Of a stretch of DNA of 64,000 nucleotides, positions 50,012 to 59,425 are shown one piece after another. The number at the start of each line of letters is the position of its first letter. The stretch's first letter is position 1. Position numbers and translations under genes: made by a program. The notes beneath the pieces are model-generated. The model searched no databases. It had not been told where the DNA came from and worked only from the letters and a program-made list of their open reading frames with translations. The stretch spans positions 32,975 to 96,974 of the forward strand of contig JAEWVC010000101.1 of assembly GCA_023459275.1 (NCBI GenBank). The letters run 5' to 3'. This stretch comes from Bacillota bacterium. Lineage in GTDB: Bacteria; Bacillota; Clostridia; Christensenellales; Aristaeellaceae.

Positions 50012-52246
50012 TTGGTTAAACTCGCGAAGTATTTAAAGCCGTTTTTATTGGGCCTGGCTCTGACAATCCTGCTTTTGTTCGGGCAGGCCATGAGTGAATT
50101 GAACCTGCCGAACTATATGTCAGACATTGTAAATGTGGGGATTCAGCAAAACGGCATTGAACACGCTGCGCCGGATGCGGTCAGTCCCAACGGAATAAAG
50201 CTGATGACTGCATTTATGACGAATACGGAAAAGCAGCTCGTCAGCGAAAACTATCAATTGGTATCCAGTTCTGACATGGATGCCAATGGAAAAGCGTACA
50301 GCAGCGTTTATCCCAAAGCCGGCGGGGAGCTTTATGTAAAAAGGAACATGGACGGTTCCATCCGGGATAGCCTTGATCATGCCTTTGGGGCTGCCACATG
50401 GACGCTGATGCATATCGCGCAGGATATGGCAGGTCAAACCGTCCAGCCTGAAGCGGGCGTGGCATCGCCCGGTATGGCCGGTATCGACGTTACGGCGCTG
50501 TACCAGGCACTGCCGATGCTTGGCATGCTGCCGGAATCCACCGTCGCCGCCGCGCATGAAAAGGCGCTGCAAAATGACGGGAATATGTTGAAGCAAAGCG
50601 GTATCCTGCTCACCAAGGCTTTTTATGAGGAACTGGGCGTGGATATCGGCGGCATACAGACAGCTTATATTCTGAGGATAGGCTTGATCATGCTGGCCAT
50701 TGCGCTGGGCGGCGGATTGGCCACCGTTTTTGTCAGCCTGCTGTCGTCCAGGATAGCGGCCGGGGTTGCCCGGGATTTGCGCAAGGATGTGTTCGCAAAG
50801 ATCGAGAGCTTTTCAAACAGCGAATTTGACAAGTTCGGAACCGCTTCGCTCATTACCCGCTGCACCAACGACGTCACCCAGGTGCAGATGCTGCTCATGA
50901 TGGGAATCAGGATGATCTGCTATGCGCCGATCATGGGGATCGGCGGCGTCATTATGGCCGTCCGGAAATCGGCGTCCATGAGCTGGATCATTGCCGCAGC
51001 ATGCGTTGTTCTTGTGTGCCTCATTATGGTGATCATGGCCGTGGCCATGCCGAAATTCAAGATCATGCAGAAGCTGGTGGATAGGCTGAACCTCGTCTCC
51101 AGGGAAAACCTGAGCGGCCTGATGGTTATCCGCGCATTCGCCACGCAAAGGCATGAAAAAAAGCGCTTCGAAGCCGCGAACGGGGAGCTGACGAAAACAA
51201 CCCTGTTTGTAAATCGGGTCATGGTGTTCATGATGCCTGCCATGACACTTATCATGAACGGCGTCACCCTGATCATCATTTGGGTCGGCGCTAGGCAGAT
51301 TGCGGACTCCGCCATGCAGGTGGGCGATATGATGGCGTTTATGCAATACGCCATGCAGATCATCATGGCATTCCTGATGATATCCATGATGTTCATTTTT
51401 GTTCCCCGCGCGGCTGTTTCAGCCGGGCGCATCGCCGAAGTGCTGGGTACGAAAAATTCCATTGCAGACCCCGAAGCGCCAAAACACTTTCGCGCGGATA
51501 TGAAAGGGGTCGTTGAGTTTCGGAATGTATCCTTCCGCTATCACGACGCGGAGGAAGACGCGGTAAGCGGCATTACATTTACGGCAAAACCGGGGCAGAC
51601 CACCGCTATCATCGGACCGACCGGATCGGGAAAATCAACGCTTGCCAGCCTGATGCTGCGTTTTTACGACGCGAGCAAAGGTCAAATTCTGATCGGCGGG
51701 GCCGATATCCGCGAGGTAAGCCTGAAGGATTTGCGATCCAGAATCGGCTACGTCCCGCAAAAGGGCGCGCTGCTCTCCGGCACGATCGCGTCCAACATCA
51801 AGTATGGCAAGAAGGACGCGTCGGACATCGAGGTGGAATCCGCCGCAAAAGTGGCGCAGGCGACGGAGTTCATTTTGGAAAAGCCAAATCTCTTTGAGTC
51901 GGAAATCGCCCAGGGCGGCACGAATGTGTCCGGCGGGCAGAAACAAAGGCTGTCCATCGCCCGCGCGCTGGCGAAAAACCCGGAAATTTTCATTTTTGAC
52001 GACAGCTTTTCGGCGTTGGATTTCAGAACGGACGTGGCGGTGCGCAGGGCACTCAAGGAATATACCGGTGACAGCACGGTGATTATCGTAGCGCAGAGAG
52101 TGGGTACGATCATGAACGCGGAGCAGATCGTCGTGCTGGACGAGGGCAGGATTGTGGGATGCGGCACCCATCGGGAGTTATTGAAGAGTTGTCCGCAGTA
52201 TTTCGAGATTGCCTCATCCCAGCTGTCGCAGGAGGAATTGGCATGA
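50012..52246 (+). CDS. ABC exporter half-transporter, degenerate-site subunit
   Basis: 744 residues starting at TTG after GGGAG. Residues ~1-460 are the six-helix membrane domain with a large insert (~45-215) between the first and second helices; residues ~490-735 are the ATPase with GPTGSGKST, VSGGQKQRLS and IFIFDDSFSALD. The Walker B ends in Asp-Asp, i.e. the catalytic Glu is replaced by Asp, as in the degenerate subunit of heterodimeric exporters (TM287 type). It pairs with the next gene's product to extrude drugs or lipids. Confidence 0.93.
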   Translation: MVKLAKYLKPFLLGLALTILLLFGQAMSELNLPNYMSDIVNVGIQQNGIEHAAPDAVSPNGIKLMTAFMTNTEKQLVSENYQLVSSSDMDANGKAYSSVYPKAGGELYVKRNMDGSIRDSLDHAFGAATWTLMHIAQDMAGQTVQPEAGVASPGMAGIDVTALYQALPMLGMLPESTVAAAHEKALQNDGNMLKQSGILLTKAFYEELGVDIGGIQTAYILRIGLIMLAIALGGGLATVFVSLLSSRIAAGVARDLRKDVFAKIESFSNSEFDKFGTASLITRCTNDVTQVQMLLMMGIRMICYAPIMGIGGVIMAVRKSASMSWIIAAACVVLVCLIMVIMAVAMPKFKIMQKLVDRLNLVSRENLSGLMVIRAFATQRHEKKRFEAANGELTKTTLFVNRVMVFMMPAMTLIMNGVTLIIIWVGARQIADSAMQVGDMMAFMQYAMQIIMAFLMISMMFIFVPRAAVSAGRIAEVLGTKNSIADPEAPKHFRADMKGVVEFRNVSFRYHDAEEDAVSGITFTAKPGQTTAIIGPTGSGKSTLASLMLRFYDASKGQILIGGADIREVSLKDLRSRIGYVPQKGALLSGTIASNIKYGKKDASDIEVESAAKVAQATEFILEKPNLFESEIAQGGTNVSGGQKQRLSIARALAKNPEIFIFDDSFSALDFRTDVAVRRALKEYTGDSTVIIVAQRVGTIMNAEQIVVLDEGRIVGCGTHRELLKSCPQYFEIASSQLSQEELA

Positions 52247-54144
52247 GTCAGGAAAACAAGAAAGCAAGACCTGCCGCGCAAAGGGGCCCCATGGGCGGGG
52301 GCCGGGGCCCGATGGGGGGCATGATGCGCGGCGAGAAAGCCAAGGATTTCAAAGGGTCCATTATCAAGCTCATAGGGTATTTGGGAAGCCATACACGGAC
52401 AATTCTCTTTGTATGGGTCCTGGCCGTTGCCTCCACCGTATTCACGATATTGGGGCCAAAGATTCTGGGGCAGGCTACGGACGAGCTTTTTGCCGGCGTC
52501 ATGAAGCAGCTTGCGGGTACCGGCGGGATAGACTTCGGAAAGATCGGCGGGATACTCCTGTGGATGGCCGGCCTATACGGCGTCAGCGCGCTGCTGTCCT
52601 ATCTGCAGGGATTTGTGATGTCGTCCGTAACGGCAAAGGTGTCGCTCAGGCTGAGAAATGATATCGGCGAAAAAATCCACAGGCTGCCATTCAAGTATTA
52701 CGACAAAACAACCCATGGGGATATCATCAGCAGGATCACCAACGATGTGGACACCATCAGCCAGACGCTGAACCAAAGCATGACGCAGATCATTACATCG
52801 GTCACTTCGCTCATAGGGATTACCGTTATGATGCTTTCCATCAGCTGGCGGCTGACCCTGGCCGCGCTGTGCATCCTTCCCGTTACCATGATTACCGTCA
52901 TCCTGATCGTGAAGAAATCTCAGGTACACTTTGCGAACCAGCAAAAGTTTCTGGGAAGCGTCAACGGCCATGTGGAGGAGATGCTGGGAAGCCATGTGGT
53001 GGTAAAGGCCTTTAACGGCGAGGAGGATTCGCTGAAAACCTTTGACGGCTATAACGGATCGCTCTACCGGTCGGCATGGAAATCAAACTTCCTGTCGGGG
53101 CTGATGATGCCCATCACCTCTTTCATCGGCAATCTGGCCTATGTGGCCATCTGTATTCTGGGCGGCTATTACGCGGTCAGGGGCATTTTGACCGTTGGCG
53201 GCATCCAGGCTTTTATTCAGTACACCCGCTCATTTACCCAGCCGATCTCGCAGATCGCCAACATTTCCAATGTGCTTCAGCAGACCGCCGCCGCGGCGGA
53301 GCGCGTGTTTGAGTTCCTGGGCGAGCGGGAGGAGCCGCCAGAAGAACCCAACGCCCTTTCCGTGAGCCGCGGCAATGCTTCCCCCGATACCGGCACGCTT
53401 GCAGCTATTGATGGGCATATCGGTTTCGAACAGGTTTCCTTTGGCTATGATCCCGAAAAAACGGTCATCAGGAACTTCAGCGCCAAGGTCAGCCCGGGAC
53501 AGAAGATTGCCATTGTCGGGCCGACAGGGGCGGGCAAGACAACGATCGTGAAGCTGCTGATGCGCTTTTATGACGTCAACAGCGGGGCGATCACCGTAGA
53601 CGGCCATGACATCCGGGTGTTCAAGCGGGATGAGCTCCGCTCGCTGTTTGGCATGGTGCTGCAGGATACGTGGCTCTTCAACGGAACGATTGCCGATAAC
53701 ATCCGGTATGGCAGGCTGGATGCCTCCGACGAGGAGGTGCGGGACGCGGCTATCGTCGCGCAAGTCGACCATTTCGTGCGGACCTTGCCTGACGGATACA
53801 ATATGGTGCTGAATGAGGAGGCCGATAACATTTCGCAAGGGCAAAAACAGCTTCTGACCATTGCGCGGGCTGTTTTGGCCGATCCCGAAATACTGATCCT
53901 TGACGAAGCGACCAGCAATGTGGATACCCGCACTGAGGCTTTGATCCAAAAGGCTATGGATAATCTGATGCATGGCCGCACGAGCTTTGTGATCGCACAC
54001 CGCCTGTCCACCATCCGCAATGCCGATTTAATTCTGGTCATGCGGGATGGCGATATTATTGAACAGGGAACCCATACGGAGCTTCTTGAACGGAATGGCT
54101 TTTATGCCAATCTCTATAACAGCCAATTTGAATCTGCAAACTGA
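52243..54144 (+). CDS. ABC exporter half-transporter, catalytic subunit
   Basis: 633 residues from the ATG at 52243 (GGAGGAAT upstream), overlapping the previous stop by 4 bp. An N-terminal Gly/Met/Arg-rich tail precedes the membrane domain (~40-330), and the ATPase has GPTGAGKTT, ISQGQKQLL and ILILDEATSNVD with the normal catalytic Glu. The signature is ISQGQ instead of LSGGQ, which, together with the partner's Walker B change, matches one impaired ATP site in a heterodimer. Confidence 0.94.
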   Translation: MSQENKKARPAAQRGPMGGGRGPMGGMMRGEKAKDFKGSIIKLIGYLGSHTRTILFVWVLAVASTVFTILGPKILGQATDELFAGVMKQLAGTGGIDFGKIGGILLWMAGLYGVSALLSYLQGFVMSSVTAKVSLRLRNDIGEKIHRLPFKYYDKTTHGDIISRITNDVDTISQTLNQSMTQIITSVTSLIGITVMMLSISWRLTLAALCILPVTMITVILIVKKSQVHFANQQKFLGSVNGHVEEMLGSHVVVKAFNGEEDSLKTFDGYNGSLYRSAWKSNFLSGLMMPITSFIGNLAYVAICILGGYYAVRGILTVGGIQAFIQYTRSFTQPISQIANISNVLQQTAAAAERVFEFLGEREEPPEEPNALSVSRGNASPDTGTLAAIDGHIGFEQVSFGYDPEKTVIRNFSAKVSPGQKIAIVGPTGAGKTTIVKLLMRFYDVNSGAITVDGHDIRVFKRDELRSLFGMVLQDTWLFNGTIADNIRYGRLDASDEEVRDAAIVAQVDHFVRTLPDGYNMVLNEEADNISQGQKQLLTIARAVLADPEILILDEATSNVDTRTEALIQKAMDNLMHGRTSFVIAHRLSTIRNADLILVMRDGDIIEQGTHTELLERNGFYANLYNSQFESAN

Positions 54145-54292
54145 CTGTCTTTGGCAGGGAGTGCCGGGGCATCCGCCTCCCTGCCGAAAGCATGGCTGTC
54201 CGGCCTTGGCGCGGGTCTGCGCGCGTCCGCTCAAAAGAGGGTTCACTTACCATGATTTAGGATATACTTAGGAGAAAGGAGGGGGAAAGCAT

Positions 54293-54622
54293 ATGCGGTA
54301 TATACGAATCGCGCAAACGAATGAGGTACCGGATGGCACAAAAAAGAAGGTTGAACTGGAAGGCAAAACACTGCTGCTGGTGAACGTGAACGGGACGTAT
54401 TTCGCCCTTGACAACAGGTGCCCGCACATGGGTGGTTCGCTGTATGACGGAAATCTGGATGGAGACGTCATCACATGCCCGCGCCACGGCGCAAGCTTCA
54501 ACGTAAAAACCGGAAAAGTACAAAAGCCTGCCAAAGTTGCCTTTTTCAGCGTCAAGGTCAACGATGCCACACCGTATCCGGTCAAACTGGAGGATGACGT
54601 CATCCTTGCCGGCATCGAATAG
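54293..54622 (+). CDS. Rieske [2Fe-2S] ferredoxin-type protein
   Basis: 109 residues, ribosome site GGAGGGGG. The Rieske ligand pairs are Cys43/His45 in RCPHMGGSL and Cys62/His65 in TCPRHGASF, with normal spacing. The length and the small N-terminal beta part resemble NirD-type or soluble Rieske ferredoxins that serve as electron carriers. It stands alone, so the redox partner is unknown. Confidence 0.92.
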   Translation: MRYIRIAQTNEVPDGTKKKVELEGKTLLLVNVNGTYFALDNRCPHMGGSLYDGNLDGDVITCPRHGASFNVKTGKVQKPAKVAFFSVKVNDATPYPVKLEDDVILAGIE

Positions 54623-54647
54623 CGGCCCGCCGGTTTGAACTTCTGCA

Positions 54648-55500
54648 TCACTCGCACGCTCTGTGTGGCATGAGCCCCCTCAAGGGCGAGGGTAAATAGA
54701 AGGCACGCAAGAAATAAAGGTTTGGCCACTTGTGTGCTTGGTAGTTCTTTTGCCGAAATTTCCCCTTGAGCGCGCCGATCATGACCCCTTCGTCAAAAAA
54801 TTTCTGCAGGAATGGGTGCAGAATGAGAATCGGCAGTGTGGAAACCACCATCAGGGCATACTTGATCTGGTTGGCATACAGCGCCAGGTCCCCGTTGTCC
54901 GTCATGGCTGCATTCAGGTTGCCGTTCTCATTCGAGAATCAGAATCGAGCAGCACAGTTGCAAAGGATACTTCACCGCTGTTCGTATGTACAGGGAGGCG
55001 TTGGACCAGGCATCCCAGCAGCCTACCGCATAGTACAGCACCATAACCGCCAGTGTGGCCCCTGACAGCGGCACATAGACCCTAAGCATGATTCTTGGAT
55101 AGGATGTGCCCTCCAGATAGGCCGCCTCGTACATGCAGGGATCAGTCTACGCAAATGCAGCCAGACAAAGGGTACAATGCCAGCCCGTTTCCTGCCAGAT
55201 GTCCGAAATAATGCAAATCGGCATAAACAGGTTCTTTTCACTGAGCATACCGCCCGTACCGCCGCAGCCCAAGGCACGGGCCAGTGCTGTTGCCGGCCAC
55301 AAACAGGCGGATCATAGAACAAACAACGATGATGGAGATAACGTGCGGCGTGTAGAAGTCCGTCTGTACAGTACGCTTGAAACGGCTCTTGCGTACCTCG
55401 TTAATGGAAAGCGCCAGCAAAATTGCGCTGGGGAGGGAAAAGAGAAGGCCGCAGAGGCTGATCGAAAGCGTGTTTACCATCAAGCGGCTAAAGTAAGAAA
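54648..55500 (-). pseudogene. fused LplB/YtcP permease remnant
   Basis: Reading leftwards: LplB-type N-terminal helices (FSRLMVNTLSISLCGLLFSL, ALSINEVRKSRFKRTVQTDF), a frameshift near 55,250, then SEKNLFMPICIISDIWQETG, an in-frame stop near 55,145, and then YtcP-type sequence from the EAA loop on (YEAAYLEGTSYPRIMLRVY, YYAVGCWDAWSNASLYI). A further frameshift near 54,945 precedes the C-terminus (IKYALMVVSTLPILILHPF, EGVMIGALKG). An LplB and a YtcP gene appear to have been joined at the conserved EAA loop and then decayed. It follows the GH2 gene, so this was probably once its importer. Confidence 0.75.
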
Positions 55501-55502
55501 GA

Positions 55503-55545
55503 GCTTGCCTTCTGAATATTTGCCAGAAGGCAAGCCCGTCTTTTT
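55503..55545. terminator. terminator after the GH2 gene
   Basis: 12-bp perfect stem (55503-55514 with 55524-55535), followed on the plus strand by CCGTCTTTTTT and on the minus strand by TCTTTCTT. It lies 40 bp beyond the GH2 stop and just before the permease remnant. Confidence 0.75.
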
Positions 55546-55572
55546 TATTGTTTCTTTGCGTGGCCGGCACCA

Positions 55573-57231
55573 TCAGCGGCGGAAGAGTTCCTTGACTGTA
55601 GCGTAAGACAGTTTGGGACGGCGGAACTCGTCCACCACTCCTTTGTTATTGAAGGTTTTGGGACGATGGCCAAACCAGCTTTCATCCACGCGAACATCAG
55701 CAAACTGCCACAAGAATACGCCCAAGCAAGCGGGATTGGTCAAAACAGCGGTGATCTGTTCCCGCAGGATGGTGCATTGCCGCTCTTCCGACCACTTCGC
55801 CTCGCCGAAGGGATCGTGATAGCCGAAGACCGCCCCGGCTCCAATCTCGCTGACAATCACAGGCTTACCGGCGCCGCCGTTTTCATTGATCTCCGTGAGT
55901 TTGGTATGAAGGCCTTCCTGCGCGGGGGTATTGTGATACCACTGCGGATAGATGTTGATGCTCACCACATCCGAATCTCCGTACACCTTGCCGCCGGCAC
56001 GCTCCAGCAGCGCGGCCGTCATGGGCCGGGAATCATCCAGCCCGTGCAGCAGGCGGTAGGTCTGGCGAAAGCAGTCAGCGCCATATTCGCTTTTATCGTC
56101 ACACTCATTCAGACAGCCCCAGATAAAGATTGCAGGATGATTGAAATGCTGCTCCACCATCTCGCGCGTGCACAGGTGCAATTGTTCCAGGAACAGCGGA
56201 TGACGCATCATTTTCTCCGACATGCTGCGGGCATGGGATTCTTCCCAGACAAGGATGCCCATTTCATCACACAGGTCAAGGAAGCGCTGGTCATTTGGAT
56301 AGTGGCAGGTGCGGACGCAATTGCAGCCAATGTTGCGCATCAGTTCCAAATCACGGGCCATTGCATCAACAGGTACGGCGCAACCGAAATCCCCAAACTC
56401 CTCGTGACGGTTAAAACCTTTGAGTAAAAGGGGTTTGCCGTTGAGCAGGATGCGGCTGCCCTCAACCTTGACCTCACGGAAGCCAAAGCGGTCGAGCAAG
56501 TCATCCACCGGCTGGCCATCTGCCAGCAGTACCGCCGCGATGCTGTACAGCGCAGGCGTTTCCGGCGCCCAGGGCTGTACATTTGCGCAGGCAATGGTAC
56601 GCTTGACGGTTACAGTCCGGCGTGCCGGCAAGCTGATCTTTTCGGCAGCCGTTTCTTTGCCGCAAGCTGTCAGCTTCAATTCAAAGCGCTGGTCCGCGTC
56701 GCTCAGGCTGCGGACCGCCGCCGTAATCTTGGCAAGCCAAATATCGTTTTCCATGCAGGGAACGATATGAAGGCTGGTAATGTAAGCGCTCCTTAAACCT
56801 TCTATCACGACAGGGCGGTTAATGCCGCCGTAAGAATAGTAGTCATTGGGGACATGCAGCGCCGAATCATCCCCAAAGCGGTTGTCAACCTCGACTTTCA
56901 GGATGTGAACGCCTGCAGCGACGTTTTCAGCCAGCGCCTCGAAACCAGTATACGCGCCATAATGCGTGCACAGCAGCGCGTCATCCAACCAGACCTTTGC
57001 CCGAAAACTGACGCCGCCGAAGAAGAAACGGATACTGCCGCCACACTCAATGCACTGTTCATAAACAGCGCGCCCATGATAATTTTTCAGTTCAGGCAGA
57101 CTCTCCCAAACGCCGGGGACAAGCACCTTCACCGGCGCGGCAAGACCACCGTTGTCCAGCGTCGCCATCGTCCACAGCGGGGCGGCTTCATGGCTGGAAC
57201 GGATGCAGTGGGTAGAAAAAAGTCGTTCCAT
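55573..57231 (-). CDS. glycoside hydrolase family 2 enzyme (beta-glucuronidase/beta-galactosidase-like)
   Basis: 552 residues from the ATG at 57231 (AAAGGAA upstream). The three-part GH2 layout is present: sugar-binding sandwich (~25-190, KNYHGRAVYEQ, VWLDDALLCTHYGAYTGFE), immunoglobulin-like domain (~190-265), and TIM barrel. The acid/base is Glu376 in IWGCLNECDD and the nucleophile Glu462 in VIVSEIGAGAVFG; GFNRHEEFG and CVRTCHYPND are standard GH2 motifs. No signal peptide, so it acts on imported substrate. The divergent AraC gene probably controls it. Confidence 0.92.
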   Translation of the reverse strand: MERLFSTHCIRSSHEAAPLWTMATLDNGGLAAPVKVLVPGVWESLPELKNYHGRAVYEQCIECGGSIRFFFGGVSFRAKVWLDDALLCTHYGAYTGFEALAENVAAGVHILKVEVDNRFGDDSALHVPNDYYSYGGINRPVVIEGLRSAYITSLHIVPCMENDIWLAKITAAVRSLSDADQRFELKLTACGKETAAEKISLPARRTVTVKRTIACANVQPWAPETPALYSIAAVLLADGQPVDDLLDRFGFREVKVEGSRILLNGKPLLLKGFNRHEEFGDFGCAVPVDAMARDLELMRNIGCNCVRTCHYPNDQRFLDLCDEMGILVWEESHARSMSEKMMRHPLFLEQLHLCTREMVEQHFNHPAIFIWGCLNECDDKSEYGADCFRQTYRLLHGLDDSRPMTAALLERAGGKVYGDSDVVSINIYPQWYHNTPAQEGLHTKLTEINENGGAGKPVIVSEIGAGAVFGYHDPFGEAKWSEERQCTILREQITAVLTNPACLGVFLWQFADVRVDESWFGHRPKTFNNKGVVDEFRRPKLSYATVKELFRR

Positions 57232-57655
57232 GATACATTGATTCCTTTCGTTCCTTTTGTCACTCATCCCAGATAAATATATCCATGACAAATCAGACTC
57301 TATTATAAACCGAACCGGGGCTTCAAAAAATATAAAATGTTTTAACCTTTTTATGATAAACCACAATTATATCGAATTTCCCGTCAATGACCCAGGAAAC
57401 GGTTCATCAAAGAATAGCGGCAAAGGATATTGGACATAAGGGTGAGCGAGGGAAAAATGCTCCGTAAAACAAATCATGCTGAAAGGGAAATGGAGCAAAG
57501 CATTGTGCAGGCAGGGAAGAACAATGAAGCCGCTGCCTGGTCAATGGAGGGTATCCGTATCGCCGGGCATTATAGAAAGTCCACACTTTTTGCAACATGT
57601 TCATAAGCCTAATGTAATGGCCGTAGGCACACCATAATATCCGATTGTTGATTTG
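57232..57655. other. divergent intergenic region between GH2 and AraC genes
   Basis: Contains a minus-strand TATAAT (57302-57307) for the GH2 gene with no good -35 box, as expected for an activator-dependent promoter, about 65 bp before its ribosome site. Apart from short unsupported frames I see nothing else. Confidence 0.5.
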
Positions 57656-57684
57656 TTGCAGACAATAAGCTGTAATGCTACAAT
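57656..57684 (+). promoter_or_regulatory. promoter of the AraC-type gene
   Basis: TTGCAG (57656-57661), 17-bp spacer, TACAAT (57679-57684), 33 bp before the start at 57718. Confidence 0.7.
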
Positions 57685-57717
57685 AAGCAATAGATCACTG
57701 TGAAAGGCCAATCGCAT

Positions 57718-58560
57718 ATGAGCTATTCTTTGGTCAACATGGGCGTAGATACCACCCACGGAAGAGATTTTGCGCATCATTTGCCGCAAGGCATGCAGTT
57801 TTGGGTATTTTTGCACATGCTGACGCCGCACATGGTAAACACCGGCGATCAGATGAAGCTTGCAACTCCCGGTACATGCATCGTTTATCGTCCAAATGAC
57901 GCCCGATATTTATACTGTCCGGATGGGGAAACAAGTTTTCGCAATAACTGGGTACATTTTTTGGGAGACTCTATCGAAAAAACACTGCTGCAGTACAAAA
58001 TCCCTATTGGCAAGTTTTTCATGCTCAAACAAACCATGCCAATCATCACGACACTGCAGGATCTCAATTATGAATTTTCCCAAGTATCCTTATACAGGGA
58101 GCAGATGCAATCTGTATTGATTGATATGCTGCTTTTGCAAATCGGGCGAAATATCATCTATCAGAGCGACCTGCATATGATCGGCGCCATGCAGCATTAT
58201 CAGGATTTTGAACAGCTGCGCCGGCAGATGTATCTCAACCCTGAACGGGAATGGACCATCCCATCCATGGCAAGATGTGTCTTTTTGGGGCAAAACCGAT
58301 TCATAGCCCTATATCGGGCTTTTTTCAATGTAACGCCCAAACATGACCTGATCAATGCGCGGCTGCAGAAAGCTAAAGGTTTGCTGTTTGTATCGCTGAC
58401 ATTGCGGGAGGTTGCACAATCCTGCGGTTTTCAAAATGAATACTATTTTTCCACTGCATTTAAGCAAAGCACCGGCATGACTCCCGGGCAGTATCGAGAA
58501 AAAAGGCAGGAGCTTGGCGGTGCGCTGTCTGAAAGCAAGGGCGATATCACACCTGCTTAA
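57718..58560 (+). CDS. AraC-family transcriptional regulator
   Basis: 280 residues from the ATG at 57718. The N-terminal ~150 residues form a cupin-like sugar-sensing domain (TPHMVNTGDQMKLATPGTCI, FRNNWVHFLGDS). The C-terminal ~95 residues form the AraC double helix-turn-helix (WTIPSMARCVFLGQNRFIAL, LTLREVAQSCGFQNEYYFST, KQSTGMTPGQYREKRQ). It is divergent from the GH2 gene and is its probable activator. Confidence 0.93.
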   Translation: MSYSLVNMGVDTTHGRDFAHHLPQGMQFWVFLHMLTPHMVNTGDQMKLATPGTCIVYRPNDARYLYCPDGETSFRNNWVHFLGDSIEKTLLQYKIPIGKFFMLKQTMPIITTLQDLNYEFSQVSLYREQMQSVLIDMLLLQIGRNIIYQSDLHMIGAMQHYQDFEQLRRQMYLNPEREWTIPSMARCVFLGQNRFIALYRAFFNVTPKHDLINARLQKAKGLLFVSLTLREVAQSCGFQNEYYFSTAFKQSTGMTPGQYREKRQELGGALSESKGDITPA

Positions 58561-58643
58561 TAGGGCATTTCTCCCTACACCAATTTGCTTCGCTCTCCAG
58601 CCGTTTGCAGCTAACACAAAACATATGGAGCATCAAAATGATA

Positions 58644-58670
58644 CGCTATTCCCACTGATGGGGAATAGCG
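58644..58670. repeat. 10-bp inverted repeat downstream of the AraC gene
   Basis: CGCTATTCCC (58644-58653) with GGGAATAGCG (58661-58670). No T-run follows on the plus strand; a weak one follows on the minus strand. It may end transcripts of the flanking remnants. Confidence 0.45.
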
Positions 58671-58723
58671 CCAAAAAAATTTATGCCTTTGGCATCTATC
58701 GACTCGGGCATATCTCGCTATTG

Positions 58724-58880
58724 TAAGGACAAAGTCACCGTAACAGTGCCATCGCCAAGCACCTTTTTCAATTCCTCACCTGTAATGCCTTGAATCTTCC
58801 CAAGCTTGGTAAAGCTCCAGGAATTGGGTGCGTAATAGATAGCCAATCATGTCATTGGTTTGGTCTCCATACGGCATGAT
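58724..58880 (-). pseudogene. C-terminal remnant, possibly cyclophilin-like protein
   Basis: On the minus strand one frame reads YYAPNSWSFTKLGKIQGIT, GEELKKVLGDGTVTVTLSL and stop, resembling the end of small cyclophilin-like-fold proteins. The preceding residues (MPYGDQTNDMIG) continue in a different frame, so a single-base shift has occurred near 58,843. The N-terminal part is absent. The family call is weak. Confidence 0.4.
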
Positions 58881-58895
58881 TGCCCGATGGTGTAA

Positions 58896-59352
58896 TTACT
58901 TCAGCTTTCCGCCGAATACAGGGAAGAAACTGGCTGCACCGTAGTCCTTTATATGTTCAGCGTTCTTCAGCGCTTCCATATCCCCATCAGGGATGACAAA
59001 GTCTACAGATGCATTGCTGGCCATGTGTTCTTTATTGGCCGTCTTCGGCAGGGGCAACGTTCCTTGCTGCAGGCAGTAGCGAATGCCCAGCTGCGGAATG
59101 GGTGCACTGTATTTTTTTGGCCATGGCCGCGATTTCCTTATTCTTGAGCATCTCGCCATGTGCGACGGGGGATACCACTACCGCATAGGCAGACTCAACA
59201 AACCGAAGAACACGGCCGCTCAGGTTGTTTTTGTCATAAGGCGTTCGCGCCACCAAAACAGGGATTGGACCATAATCTTCCGGCCTGTAAACATCCGTCG
59301 CCAGGCGAACGCCGTCTCTCATTGCTATCATGACGTTACTCTCGGTGATCAT
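58896..59352 (-). pseudogene. chimera of CocE-type hydrolase start and aldo/keto reductase end
   Basis: With a good ribosome site (GGAGAAAGG) the frame starts as an S15/CocE esterase (MITESNVMIAMRDGVRLATD, VYRPEDYGPIPVLVARTPYD). About 60 codons in it switches to the C-terminal third of an aldo/keto reductase (SPVAHGEMLKNKEIAAMAKK). A frameshift near 59,100 then moves the reductase part (PIPQLGIRYCLQQGTLPLPK, EHIKDYGAASFFPVFGGKLK) to another phase. Catalytic residues of both enzymes are lost. Confidence 0.78.
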
Positions 59353-59425
59353 GGCCTTTCTCCTTTCATCCTTCCCGCTGCCGCTATTCGTTCCTTTCTG
59401 ACCGTATCAGAAAGTGGGTGTAATG

